Below are positions 52,483 through 61,031 of a stretch of DNA of 64,000 bases, piece after piece. A program made the position numbers and the translations under genes. The notes under the pieces are model-generated. The model was not told where the DNA came from and made no database searches. It saw nothing but the letters and a program-made list of their open reading frames with translations. The stretch covers positions 1 through 64,000 of the forward strand of contig JADGEQ010000035.1 of assembly GCA_016744295.1 (NCBI GenBank). The letters run 5' to 3'. This DNA comes from Desulfobacteraceae bacterium. Lineage in GTDB: Bacteria; Desulfobacterota; Desulfobacteria; Desulfobacterales; Desulfobacteraceae. Each line of letters begins with the position of its first letter. Within the stretch, counting starts at the first letter, position 1.

Positions 52483-53751
52483 ATGGATTTTGAATATTAT
52501 AGTCGGTTTAAACATAAGGGGTTGGTATTGGCAATTTTTTTGGTGCTGGATATTCTCATTTCCGGGAATATTTCCTTTGCAGCAACCCAGGGGGTTGAAC
52601 TGGTTCTGGTGGCTCCCCAGGCGTCTGAAAACAGGACCATAATGGCGGGGAAATCTGTTTTTTTCTTTGTGTATTTCACCAATTCTTCGCCCAATCCGGC
52701 TCCCCTGCATCCCTATGAAAGACTGGGATGCAAAATTGTCGGCAAAAGCAAAAAGACAGAGGCGACAGCCATCCCTGTGCTCCCCTTTGATAAAGATCTG
52801 GGGGAGATTCCGGGAAATGGATTTTTAAAACTAAAATATGGGTTGGATCTGCCCCGGCAGATGGCGGGGCAGATTTCCATTGAATTAACGGATCTTCCGG
52901 CCAATACTGCCATGTTCCATGCCAGTGCCTTTGTCCCCGGAGAAATGAAAGATCAATCAGATGTCCGGGACTCGGAACAAGCCTCACTGAACAAGATGAC
53001 AACTCAGTTTCAACCATTCACAAAAAATCTTTCCACTTATAAGCCGGTTTATTTTTTGTTTGGTGTGGACCCGGGACTTGAAAAAAGCAGTTTTCAGATC
53101 AGTTTTAAATACCAGCTGTTTGATTTTGAAGATGAGGGTTTTCTGAAAGAAAATCTGTCGTTTATGGAGAAGATTCACCTGGGATATACCCAGCAGTCAT
53201 TCTGGGATCTGGCATCGGAATCAGCACCCTTTAAAGATTCCCGGTATATGCCTGAATTTTTTTATTTGGAAGATAAAATAGACCTTGATCTTTCCTGGGT
53301 TACCGGGTTCGGTTTTCAGGCAGGGTTCCAGCATGAATCCAACGGCCGGAGCGGCCTGGATTCCCGAAGTACCAATTACGGATATATTCAGCCTATTTTT
53401 CATTTTCGCCTCGGAGGTAAAACCCATATGCAATTGGCCCCAAAGGTGTGGACCTACCTGGGAAATGATGATGCGACAAATCCAGATCTTGCCGACTACA
53501 GGGGCTATTTTGATATAGAAGCTAAAATTGGAGATCCCGTTGGGCTGGCTTTTGAAACCCATTTCAGGCATGGGAAAAAAGGGGGAACCTGGCAGTTTGA
53601 TCTGTCCTACCCGATGAATCGAATGCCGTTTTTGAGCGGCTTTCTGGATGTGTATCTCCATGCCCAGTATTTCAGCGGTTATGCAGAGAGTCTGATCCAA
53701 TATGAGGAAAGAAGTGATGTCTTCAGGCTGGGCTTTTCCATTGTTAGATAA
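52483..53751 (+). CDS. pldA: Outer membrane phospholipase A (PldA/OMPLA family)
   Basis: The 422-residue protein has a signal segment (about 13-34), an N-terminal extension of about 140 residues, then the OMPLA barrel. Diagnostic elements are YTQQSFWDLASESAPFKDS (split near 231-250), YMPEFFY, and the catalytic HESNGRS with His284 and Ser286. GYAESLIQYEERSDVFRLG near the end is also typical. OMPLA hydrolyses ester bonds of phospholipids at the outer membrane surface and is activated by calcium-dependent dimerisation. The extension before the barrel is longer than in Escherichia coli PldA. Its start is three bases after the ABM gene. Confidence 0.92.
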   Translation: MDFEYYSRFKHKGLVLAIFLVLDILISGNISFAATQGVELVLVAPQASENRTIMAGKSVFFFVYFTNSSPNPAPLHPYERLGCKIVGKSKKTEATAIPVLPFDKDLGEIPGNGFLKLKYGLDLPRQMAGQISIELTDLPANTAMFHASAFVPGEMKDQSDVRDSEQASLNKMTTQFQPFTKNLSTYKPVYFLFGVDPGLEKSSFQISFKYQLFDFEDEGFLKENLSFMEKIHLGYTQQSFWDLASESAPFKDSRYMPEFFYLEDKIDLDLSWVTGFGFQAGFQHESNGRSGLDSRSTNYGYIQPIFHFRLGGKTHMQLAPKVWTYLGNDDATNPDLADYRGYFDIEAKIGDPVGLAFETHFRHGKKGGTWQFDLSYPMNRMPFLSGFLDVYLHAQYFSGYAESLIQYEERSDVFRLGFSIVR

Positions 53752-53802
53752 GGGCTGTTAATCTCAATGGAAAATAAATCGGAAATAAGAGAAAAGGCAA
53801 TC

Positions 53803-54831
53803 ATGAAAAAACAACCTATGAAATCATTTGTCCGGGTGCTGTTATTGGGGAGCCTCCTCTTTTTTAACCTTGGTGGATCGGCAGGGAATGCAGAAGCCGT
53901 ATCTTCTCTTATTTCGGGGAAACGGGTGCTGGTGGTCCACAGCTACCATGAATTTCAGAAAGGTCATGTGGTGGAGATGACCCAGGGAATTGAAGAGGCT
54001 TTTGTTGATTCAGGGGTGAAAATGAAATATGTTCACATGGATACCAAACGCCAGGCGGATCTTGCCTGGAAAAAAGAGGCCGGCCGGATGGCCACCCGGG
54101 TGATGGAAGCCTTTGGGCCGGATGTGGTCATTGCCATGGATGATAATGCCCAGGCCTTTTTCGTTAGGGAAAATTATACCCGAAAACAAGCGCCTGCCTT
54201 TGTGTTTGGAGGGGTTAATGCCGATATTTCCACCTATGGGTTTCCAAGCCGGAATGTCACTGGGGTGCTGGAACGGCCCAATATAAAAGAGAGCATTGAG
54301 CTGCTTTTGAAAATTGTACCCGGCATAAAAAAAATTCTCATGTTGTCTGACAAATCAAAGACCACGGATTATTTTATTGAATATTGCAAAACTTTGGATC
54401 TGCCCGTTGAGGTCATTGCCTATGAACAGCCCCTTACCCTTGATGAGTGGAAGGCCAATGTCCAAAAATACAAGGATAGGGCAGATGCAGTCGGTGTCTA
54501 TGTGAGTCGGACGGTGAAGGAGGGAAAATCCTATGTACCCGAGGCCAAATTGATCGATATCCTGACCCTAGAGGGGCGATTGCCAACCGTGGGCTTTTTT
54601 GACACCGCGGCTAACGCCGGGGTTCTGTGCGGGATCTCCGTGTCCATGAAAGAACAGGGATATGTGGCCGGTCGTATGGCCCGGAAAATTCTGGAAGGAA
54701 AGCCCCCTTCTGATTTCACCATTGAGCCCACCCAAAGGGGTCGTATCCAGTTGAATTTGAAAACAGCTGAAAAACTGGGAATTGATATTGAATGGAATAT
54801 TATTTCCAAGGCAGATGTGGTGGTAAAATAA
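53803..54831 (+). CDS. ABC-type periplasmic substrate-binding protein (PF04392-like), sensor partner
   Basis: The 342-residue protein begins with a signal peptide (KKQPMKSFVRVLLLGSLLFF in one run, cleavage near 30). Two Rossmann-like lobes follow, with KRVLVVHSYHEFQKGH, DVVIAMDDNAQAFFV, VFGGVNAD and GIKKILMLSDKSKTT. These mark the ABC_sub_bind family seen in TrpX-like proteins and in kinase-linked sensors. The ATG at 53803 has GAAAAGG before it; an ATG at 53767 would place 12 polar residues before the signal and is less likely. No permease or ATPase follows. The next gene is a histidine kinase, so ligand sensing rather than import is probable. Confidence 0.85.
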   Translation: MKKQPMKSFVRVLLLGSLLFFNLGGSAGNAEAVSSLISGKRVLVVHSYHEFQKGHVVEMTQGIEEAFVDSGVKMKYVHMDTKRQADLAWKKEAGRMATRVMEAFGPDVVIAMDDNAQAFFVRENYTRKQAPAFVFGGVNADISTYGFPSRNVTGVLERPNIKESIELLLKIVPGIKKILMLSDKSKTTDYFIEYCKTLDLPVEVIAYEQPLTLDEWKANVQKYKDRADAVGVYVSRTVKEGKSYVPEAKLIDILTLEGRLPTVGFFDTAANAGVLCGISVSMKEQGYVAGRMARKILEGKPPSDFTIEPTQRGRIQLNLKTAEKLGIDIEWNIISKADVVVK

Positions 54832-54834
54832 GAG

Positions 54835-57186
54835 ATGATGATCACACTTCGGGAAAAAATTCTTATACCAGTGGTCTCAACCATCGCCCTCGGCATGATC
54901 GTGGGTTTTGTCTATTCCTACCTGGTATCCACCCGGGCCATTGAGGAGAGTGTCAACCGGGCATTGGTAAGGGAGGTTCGGATGACAGCCGGGTTGATGG
55001 ATAAATGGCTTGAATTGCGGATCACGGATCTGTCCACCTGGAGTGCCCAATCTGTGCTGACCGAAGCATTGACCGAGACCGGCTACTATGGCAGAAGCGC
55101 CAGAAAAGGAGCCAACAATCTACTTGAAAAACTTGAGGAAGGCTACCCCTATTATGATTTTTTGTTTGTGGCCGATAAAAATGGCGACTTGATTTCAAGT
55201 TCCCACAGGAGTGTCCCGAAGCAATATAGTGTCAGGGACCGGGATTATTTCAAGGCATCCATTAAAGGAAAGAGTTGGATTTCTGATATCATTATTTCAC
55301 GGGAATCGGGTAAACGAGTGTTTGGTGTATCCGTTCCCCTGAAAGTTGAAAATCAAATTGTGGGGGTGCTTGTCGGAGCTGTAAATGTTTCTGCTTTTTC
55401 CTCTTTTTTTATCCAGGACTTCAAGCTGGGACAGAAAGGATTTGCCTATGTGGTGGAAAAAAATGGCGATCTCATGACCATTTCTGATCCAAAGAAGACT
55501 TTTTTTAGTATTGCCTCCTTTGATTTCGGTCGTCATATTCTTTCCACTGGCAAGGGGATTCTTCGTTACCAGCAGGGGAACCAGAATTTTTTTTCTGCCT
55601 ATGCAACGCTTAAAAATAAAGACTGGACCTTTGTGGTGAGTCAGTCCCTGGATGAAGCTTTTGCATCGGTCAGGCAGACCGGATGGTTTACCCTGATTGC
55701 CGGTGTGTTGTTGTTGGTACTTGTGGGGGGAGTGGTCACCTATATTTTCAGGCGAATAATTTCCCAGCGGTTTGACAGGATGCTTGCGGCCATTCGCATG
55801 GTTGAAATGGGAAACCTGGCAGTCCGGATCAAGGGCGGGGATGAACATGATGAGATTGGGAAATTGAGTAAGGCCTTTAATACCATGACCGCCCGTTTGG
55901 AAAAGAATCTGTTGAATCTTCAGCGGGAGATCCAGGTGAGAAAAAAGACAGAGCAGTCCCTGGAAAACTATCGGGATACCCTGGAGATAAGGGTAAAAGA
56001 AAGAACATCAGAGTTATTGGATCTTCAGAGTTATCTGTCCGATATTATTGATTCCATGCCTTCCATTATTGTGGGGGTGGACAATGATATGACCGTGGGC
56101 CAGTGGAATCTTAAAGCAGAGCAGGCCACAGGCCTTTCTTCTTCCCAGGCCCTTGGGAATTCCTTTGATATCCTGTTTCCCCATCTTAAGCATAAACGAG
56201 AAAAGATCCGTCATGCCATTGTCAACAAGCAATTACTACGGAACACCAAGGTGCCAAGACCAGGAACACACCAATTGCATTATGATGACATCACGGTATA
56301 TCCCCTGATGTCCGAAGGAATGGAAGGGGCGGTGATCCGGATTGATGAGGTCACCGAGCGGGTGAAGATGGAAAAGATGATGATCCAGTCTGAAAAAATG
56401 ATGTCCGTGGGTGGTTTGGCCGCGGGTATGGCCCATGAAATCAATAATCCCCTGGCCGGCATCCTCCAGAATGCCCAGGTACTCAGAAACAGGATGGCAA
56501 AGGAGTTGCCAAAAAATATTGAGGTTGCGCATAAATTGGCCCTGAATCCTGTTATGATCAATCAATATATGGAAGCGCGCGGCATGTATGTCCTTATGGA
56601 TAATATTATGCAGGCTGGTAGGCGGGCAGCTGAAATCGTTGAGAATATGCTTTGCTTTAGTGGCAAGGGGCAACAGGATTTCAGCCGGATCAATTTGGCC
56701 GATCTTATGAACAAGAGTATTGATCTGGCCAAAAATGACTATAGTCTGGAAAAACGATTTGATTTCAAACAAATCCAAATTTTCCGTCAATACCGGGACC
56801 TGGATCTGTATATATATTGCCATCCCAGTATGCTCCAGCAGGTTTTTTTTAATATTCTGAAAAACGGCGCCCAGGCCATGACATCGACCCCGGATAAAAT
56901 GCTTACACCAACCTTTGCCATTACCATTGAAAAAAGGGGGGATACGGCCTGGATAGAGATCAAGGACAACGGGCCGGGCATGGATAAGGAAACCTGCAAA
57001 CGAATTTTTGAACCCTTTTTTACCACCAAGGAGATTGGAGTAGGAACTGGCCTGGGGCTGTCGGTCTCCTATTTTATTATTGCAGAGAATCACGGGGGAT
57101 CCATTGAGGTGGTCTCTGCTCCGGACCAGGGAAGCGCCTTTATTATCCGACTGCCCATAAAGGGGAAAGACCGGTCCCCAAATTAA
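54835..57186 (+). CDS. Membrane sensor histidine kinase (Cache-HAMP-PAS-HisKA-HATPase)
   Basis: The 783-residue protein has helix 1 (about 11-30), a periplasmic double-Cache-like sensor (about 31-280, with YPYYDFLFVADKNGDLISSS in one run), helix 2 (about 283-305) and HAMP (about 306-360). A coiled coil, a PAS domain (about 400-515) and HisKA with His534 in GMAHEINNPLAG come next. A HATPase domain ends the chain (NGAQAM, DNGPGMD, GTGLGLS). It starts three bases after the binding-protein gene and forms a sensing pair with it. No response regulator is linked. ATG at 54835 or 54838 are equivalent. Confidence 0.92.
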   Translation: MMITLREKILIPVVSTIALGMIVGFVYSYLVSTRAIEESVNRALVREVRMTAGLMDKWLELRITDLSTWSAQSVLTEALTETGYYGRSARKGANNLLEKLEEGYPYYDFLFVADKNGDLISSSHRSVPKQYSVRDRDYFKASIKGKSWISDIIISRESGKRVFGVSVPLKVENQIVGVLVGAVNVSAFSSFFIQDFKLGQKGFAYVVEKNGDLMTISDPKKTFFSIASFDFGRHILSTGKGILRYQQGNQNFFSAYATLKNKDWTFVVSQSLDEAFASVRQTGWFTLIAGVLLLVLVGGVVTYIFRRIISQRFDRMLAAIRMVEMGNLAVRIKGGDEHDEIGKLSKAFNTMTARLEKNLLNLQREIQVRKKTEQSLENYRDTLEIRVKERTSELLDLQSYLSDIIDSMPSIIVGVDNDMTVGQWNLKAEQATGLSSSQALGNSFDILFPHLKHKREKIRHAIVNKQLLRNTKVPRPGTHQLHYDDITVYPLMSEGMEGAVIRIDEVTERVKMEKMMIQSEKMMSVGGLAAGMAHEINNPLAGILQNAQVLRNRMAKELPKNIEVAHKLALNPVMINQYMEARGMYVLMDNIMQAGRRAAEIVENMLCFSGKGQQDFSRINLADLMNKSIDLAKNDYSLEKRFDFKQIQIFRQYRDLDLYIYCHPSMLQQVFFNILKNGAQAMTSTPDKMLTPTFAITIEKRGDTAWIEIKDNGPGMDKETCKRIFEPFFTTKEIGVGTGLGLSVSYFIIAENHGGSIEVVSAPDQGSAFIIRLPIKGKDRSPN

Positions 57187-57201
57187 TCAGAGCCGGTCTT
57201 T
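57166..57201. terminator. Bidirectional terminator hairpin
   Basis: AAAGACCGG (57166-57174) and CCGGTCTTT (57193-57201) pair perfectly. The left arm is inside the end of the kinase gene and the hairpin lies between it and the convergent dsrE-type gene. Confidence 0.65.
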
Positions 57202-57222
57202 ATATGTCGAATAAATTTTGGT

Positions 57223-57576
57223 TTAAAAGGTTATGATATTATACCCCTCTGCCATGAAACCGCCCATGGAGGGATGACCTGACATCTCTCCGATCAGGGG
57301 GATACCCTCTTTTTCAATGGCCTCAACAGCGCCTAGTTTAGTTGCACAGGCTTTGCAGGCTCCCTTGAAAAGTTTCAGATCTTTGGCCTTTTGATATAAG
57401 GCTGATAAGAAATGACCTGGCTGGCTCATTTGGGCCACCAGGGTTACGGCGTCTCCTTCAATGATTATGGCACCTTCTTTTCCCCGTTCATAAAGATCGA
57501 TGCCGTTGAGCAAAACGTGTACAAAGCAGAGGGGATCACCCCTGAAGGCGAACAATATGGTTTTGTCCTGGTTCAT
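57223..57576 (-). CDS. DsrE/DsrF-like family protein
   Basis: The 117-residue protein has the DsrE fold pattern: an N-terminal strand KTILFAFRGD, a central VTLVAQMSQPGHFLSALYQ and a cysteine pair in FKGACKACATKLG, followed by the GIPLIGEMSGHPSMGGF end. DsrE-type proteins carry sulfur or persulfides on a cysteine in sulfur metabolism. Here the CxxC (near 87-90) could be that site. It is a single domain without DsrF or DsrH partners. A 13-base tandem repeat stands before its start. Confidence 0.82.
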   Translation of the reverse strand: MNQDKTILFAFRGDPLCFVHVLLNGIDLYERGKEGAIIIEGDAVTLVAQMSQPGHFLSALYQKAKDLKLFKGACKACATKLGAVEAIEKEGIPLIGEMSGHPSMGGFMAEGYNIITF

Positions 57577-57589
57577 AAATTTCTCCTGT

Positions 57590-57628
57590 CATTATTTGCG
57601 GTCATTATTTGCGGTCATTATTTGCGGT
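57590..57628. repeat. Tandem repeat, three 13-base units
   Basis: CATTATTTGCGGT occurs three times without interruption, with a partial fourth unit running into the stop codon of the thioesterase gene. It fills the gap between that gene and the DsrE start, so copy-number change could alter their coupling. Confidence 0.85.
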
Positions 57629-57630
57629 TA

Positions 57631-58101
57631 TTATTTTTTGCGCATGGATTCTGGCAACCGAACGGCCACTACCCTGCCCTTGGCACAGACCTTCCCATCT
57701 GCCATTACCTTGGCTTCAACGATTACTTTTTTTTGGGTTAATTCGGTTACGATTCCCCTGATTTCCAGTTGGGCTTCCAGGGGGGTGGGGGCCAGGTAAT
57801 CCACTTGGAGGGAGGCGGTTACAAAGCGTATTCCAGGCTCTGTGTCCATGGTTCGTCCCTGTTCTCTATAGGAGGCGGCCGCAGCCGTGCCTGTAGAATG
57901 GCAGTCAATTAAAGAGGCGATCAAACCGCCGTAGACAAAGCCCGGGATGGCCATATGTTTTTGTTCAGGCTGGAACAGGGCGTAGCTTTCATCTCCATCC
58001 CAATAGCTTTTGAGCTGAAGGCCGTTGGCATTGAGCCGGCCGCAGCCATAGCAATGGCTGAACTCTTCCGGATAATACTCCTGAAATGCTTTGTCGGTCA
58101 C
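57631..58101 (-). CDS. PaaI-type hotdog thioesterase
   Basis: The 156-residue single hotdog protein has CYGCGRLNANGLQLKSYW (17-34), HMAIPGFVYGGLIASLIDCH split at the central helix (about 49-68), and a TASLQVDYLAPTPLE strand. The family hydrolyses acyl-CoA thioesters in the cytoplasm. The CxxC-G-x-x-N-x-x-G-L start is characteristic of a subgroup found in many bacteria. It is followed closely by the DsrE gene on the same strand. The substrate is unknown. Confidence 0.87.
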   Translation of the reverse strand: MTDKAFQEYYPEEFSHCYGCGRLNANGLQLKSYWDGDESYALFQPEQKHMAIPGFVYGGLIASLIDCHSTGTAAAASYREQGRTMDTEPGIRFVTASLQVDYLAPTPLEAQLEIRGIVTELTQKKVIVEAKVMADGKVCAKGRVVAVRLPESMRKK

Positions 58102-58874
58102 GGGTATGGATCTCCTTAAAATAAGAGGGGTTCATTTTGATTCAGGAGTGTAATACGAATCAAGGGGGATGGCAAACAGGTTTTTGAATCTAAAGCAATT
58201 CTCGGTGAGTTAAACACCTTCATACCTGAAAATGCCTTCTGCAAAAATTTAAATATGTTTTTCGTAAAGAAAATAACAGCATGGTTTTTTTACCCCGGGA
58301 TTTTTTGTCTCCAATGACTATCTCTTTACCCTGCCGATGCCTGGATACCATCGTTCATCACAGCCACCCGCAAAAAAAGGCCTTCCATATGATCCGTGCG
58401 AATTTTATAAACATTAACAATTAGTTGACTTTGCCTAGGTTAATAAAATTCTCTTTGGCCACAATATATGGGGTCTGGATTCGGTTTAAAAAGTTTGAGA
58501 TTATGAAGACAAGTACTCTCCATTGAGTTCTCCAAGCAATTCCTAAAATATGAATAAATTCGGTCATTCTACAAATCACACATAGGTCTGGTATTCTTAG
58601 TAATGGAAGGCCCGGTAAAAGTTAAGAATAGGATAATTATCATTGAATATTATTTTTGGTCTTCCAGGAATTTTATAGGGCTTAAATCATGGGAAGAACG
58701 TTGTCGGAATCGGGCAAAATGTGATCTATATATTAAGCACACTTTGGGAAAATACCTATGATAATAATTGTCAGTAAATAAAGTTGATTTTTAATGGTTG
58801 AGTTCAGGGGTCACCGACCGTAAGGAGGGAACAGTAGGTGGGAGCCCCCTGTTGTCCGCTGCAACGATTTGGTT
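58102..58874. other. Intergenic region with repeat R1 copy C and an attC-like hairpin
   Basis: About 770 bases with no supported gene. R1 copy C occupies 58196-58640. Near 58800-58865 a GC-rich imperfect inverted sequence (GGAACAGTAGG / CCCCCTGTTG) lies just past the ACT gene and looks like the spacer of an acquired cassette. Confidence 0.45.
58196..58640 (-). repeat. Dispersed repeat family R1, copy C (inverted)
   Basis: The copy is the complement of the 42693-43266 copy without its 110-base insertion. Identity is high over several blocks, including GAATCCAGACCCCATAT, ATTCGCACGGATCATATGG and CCAGGCATCGGCAGGGTAA. Copies B and C form an inverted pair flanking 15 kb. Confidence 0.75.
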
Positions 58875-59255
58875 TCAATTGTTAAAAGTATATCCTGATT
58901 TTAGCAATGCCTTTTTAGCAAACGGTAGTTTTTCTGATTTAAGCAAAATGGAATCTGTATCAACGGTTGATATTGCAAAAATACTTATTTCAGTTTTAGC
59001 AAGAACTGTTGAAATTTTTGCTAAAATGCCTGTTAGAAAAAAATCCAAGGGTCCTTCTACCTTAATACAGGACCAATCGGTATCAGACTTTTCAGAGTTA
59101 ACCTGGGTGGTAGAGTTGCAAACAATTGATAATTCTTCATCAGTCTTACTGATTGAATAGAATTGGCTTTCATATACCTGACTTGGAATTCCATGATTTG
59201 CTGGAAAACGATGAATCGTAAAAGGGTTTTCCAGAATGTTTAGTTGTAATTTCAT
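58875..59255 (-). CDS. ACT-domain protein (CASTOR-like)
   Basis: The 126-residue protein has the layout of stand-alone tandem-ACT proteins: EELSIVCNSTTQVNSEKSD and WSCIKVEGPLDFFLTGILAK split near 42-78, then VLAKTEISIFAISTVDTDSI. These small proteins are presumed to bind amino acids; no reaction is known. The ribosome site is a modest AAAGGTTAC before the ATG. It follows the truncated methyltransferase gene after a 90-base spacer rich in inverted repeats, the arrangement of mobile gene cassettes. Confidence 0.8.
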   Translation of the reverse strand: MKLQLNILENPFTIHRFPANHGIPSQVYESQFYSISKTDEELSIVCNSTTQVNSEKSDTDWSCIKVEGPLDFFLTGILAKISTVLAKTEISIFAISTVDTDSILLKSEKLPFAKKALLKSGYTFNN

Positions 59256-59344
59256 TTGTAACCTTTATTGGGCGATGGCACTGCAACCGAACGATTGAAC
59301 TGTGCGCCGTGCGTCCGTATCCGTGGCTGGCTAGCGTTATATCA
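59256..59344 (-). repeat. attC-like spacer between cassette genes
   Basis: On the minus strand the spacer begins TATAACGCTAGCCAGCCACG right after a stop codon and contains CGGACGCACGGCGCAC and a later CGTTCGG before the next gene. RYYYAAC-type starts and GC-rich imperfect stems are traits of integron attC sites; the closing GTTRRRY core is imperfect. Confidence 0.3.
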
Positions 59345-59848
59345 CTATACAGCTTTCATGATATAAAAAGAATATCCGTAATGTTTCTCATACTCTTCAA
59401 AGAGCTTCATTTCTTCTTCTGTTTCCTTAATAACGGATTGCATGATTCTGTCTTCCGAGTGCTTGAAAGAGTTCATGTTTTCTCTAAGTGGTCCATAGTA
59501 ATTATCCCACCAAGCCTTTGATGGCAAACGGTGAATTCCTAAAATCTCAAAACCTGATGAATTTGCATAATTTGAGTTTTCTGATTCAGTACCGATGGTA
59601 GGGTAGGCATTTTGCCAATAAACTCGTACAGATTCCGGTACTTCACTTGTGAAATAGTTCATTTCCGAAATGACAGCGATCCCATTAGATACCATTAATG
59701 GTCTCCAGGCTTTCAGCGCACCTTCAAAGGTGATATTATAAGCGGCTCCCTCAGACCATAGAAGGTCAATGATTCCTGGCTCCCAATCAAGATTTCCCAT
59801 GTCACATTCGATAGTTTCTACCAAATGTTCAAGCCCTTGTTCTTCCAT
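59345..59848 (-). pseudogene. SAM-dependent methyltransferase lacking its N-terminal part
   Basis: The 167 residues match the second half of a class I methyltransferase: ECDMGNLDWEPGIIDLLWSE (motifs III and IV region), AYNITFEGALKAWRPLM, and the AWWDNYYGPL tail typical of one YjhP-like group. Motif I (the glycine-rich SAM loop) and the first 70 or so residues are missing. Even so, AAGGAG stands 6 bases before the ATG at 59848. The gene is either a recent truncation with a chance start or a fragment captured with a new ribosome site. Enzyme activity is unlikely. Confidence 0.65.
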
Positions 59849-60123
59849 GAAATCTCCTTGATATAAAATCATTCATGTTTCAGTTATCAGATAGTTAACT
59901 GGTTGTCCGCATATCTTTATAAGATGGGGCATATCCTACTTTTAATTCAAACGAATTTGAATTAATCAATTTCATATCAACGTTTTAATACCTATAAAGG
60001 TCTTTCGACAGATCAACTTTGGTAAAAATATAATTGATTCAAAAGGAATCTGCAAGAATGTTCTTTATTGGCGATTTGCTTGACTGGCGCCTATTGATTT
60101 TCTGGCACGCCAAAAGTTACAAA

Positions 60124-60228
60124 TAAGTACCCAGCCAAATATTTCCTGGCAGTATGAGAAAACGGCATCGCCTGATTCTATATGGTTCTTAAAATCATAA
60201 TGTTAGAAAACTTATGATCGGGTACTTA
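60124..60228. repeat. Element with inverted 9-base ends
   Basis: TAAGTACCC (60124-60132) and GGGTACTTA (60220-60228) are perfect inverted ends around 87 bases of AT-rich non-coding sequence. Size and structure suit a small non-autonomous mobile element. Confidence 0.35.
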
Positions 60229-60233
60229 GTTCC

Positions 60234-60318
60234 ATGATTGGCATCAACATTAATCCAGGTTTCCGGTGATGTATTCTTTTGGTATCCATGACAATTTCGA
60301 CCGTTGAATATAACCTGG
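60234..60318 (+). repeat. Dispersed repeat family R2, copy 4
   Basis: The copy starts ATGATTGGCATCAACATT and contains GGTATCCATGACAATTTC, matching 742-820 over about 80 bases. Confidence 0.55.
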
Positions 60319-60365
60319 GTATGTAACAAAAGGACTTGACTTTAGCCCTGACCATTTGTAGATAA

Positions 60366-60396
60366 TGAATAAATGATTGAATTTTTCATTTATTCA
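60366..60396. promoter_or_regulatory. Putative TetR operator
   Basis: TGAATAAATGA and TCATTTATTCA are perfect 11-base inverted arms with a 9-base spacer. The palindrome ends 13 bases before the ATG of the TetR gene, so autoregulation is likely. Confidence 0.6.
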
Positions 60397-60409
60397 CGAA
60401 AGGCAAATC

Positions 60410-61003
60410 ATGTCCAAAAAATTTACCGTCGAACAAATCTATTCTGCAGCCATACCGGTCTTTGCCCGTTACGGGTATAAACGGACACGGATAAAGGATG
60501 TTTCCTCTGAACTTGATATGGTGTCCGGCACCCTGTATCGCTACGTAAAAGATAAGCGTGACCTATACGAAAAAAGTGTTGCCCACGGAATTATGCGATG
60601 GCAGGCTAAGGTTAGGGCAAGTTTAGAAGAGACTGATGATATAAAAGAAAAATTCGTTTGTCTGTGCCAAAAAAGCTACCTCTACCTGTCCCAGGATCGG
60701 GATATGCAAAAAATACTCATGAATGATCCATCTATTTTTCCCCTTTCACCGAGAAAAGTTCGATTTCCCGGGATAGATAACACCTCTCTGGACATGATCA
60801 AAACCCTGCTTACAAAGGGGATCGACCAGGGCATATTTCAGACAGTTGATGTGGATACCACTGCTGAATTTTTATATTCCATCTATGTGATGTTCATCAT
60901 CAAAACATATGTAAAATCTGAAGGTAATTCATCATCACAGATGTATGAACAGGGGATTAAACTGATTCTAAACGGATTATTAACTATGCCTGAAAAATCA
61001 TAA
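60410..61003 (+). CDS. TetR family transcriptional regulator
   Basis: The 197-residue protein has the TetR DNA-binding head (VEQIYSAAIPVFARYGYKRT, then SGTLYRYVKDKRDLYEKS, about 5-50) and a helical ligand domain. The ATG at 60410 is chosen because GAAAGG lies 6 bases before it; a TTG at 60377 would lie inside the predicted operator. The gene is followed after 28 bases by an M24-family peptidase gene, its probable target along with itself. Confidence 0.9.
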   Translation: MSKKFTVEQIYSAAIPVFARYGYKRTRIKDVSSELDMVSGTLYRYVKDKRDLYEKSVAHGIMRWQAKVRASLEETDDIKEKFVCLCQKSYLYLSQDRDMQKILMNDPSIFPLSPRKVRFPGIDNTSLDMIKTLLTKGIDQGIFQTVDVDTTAEFLYSIYVMFIIKTYVKSEGNSSSQMYEQGIKLILNGLLTMPEKS

Positions 61004-61031
61004 AACTTTTCCAGGAAAAGGAGACAAGCCA

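Larger units (their letters stand above)
59849..60365. other. Intergenic region with inverted-ended element and repeat R2
   Basis: No gene is seen. An element bounded by TAAGTACCC/GGGTACTTA covers 60124-60228, followed directly by R2 copy 4 (60234-60318). The rest is AT-rich. Confidence 0.45.
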
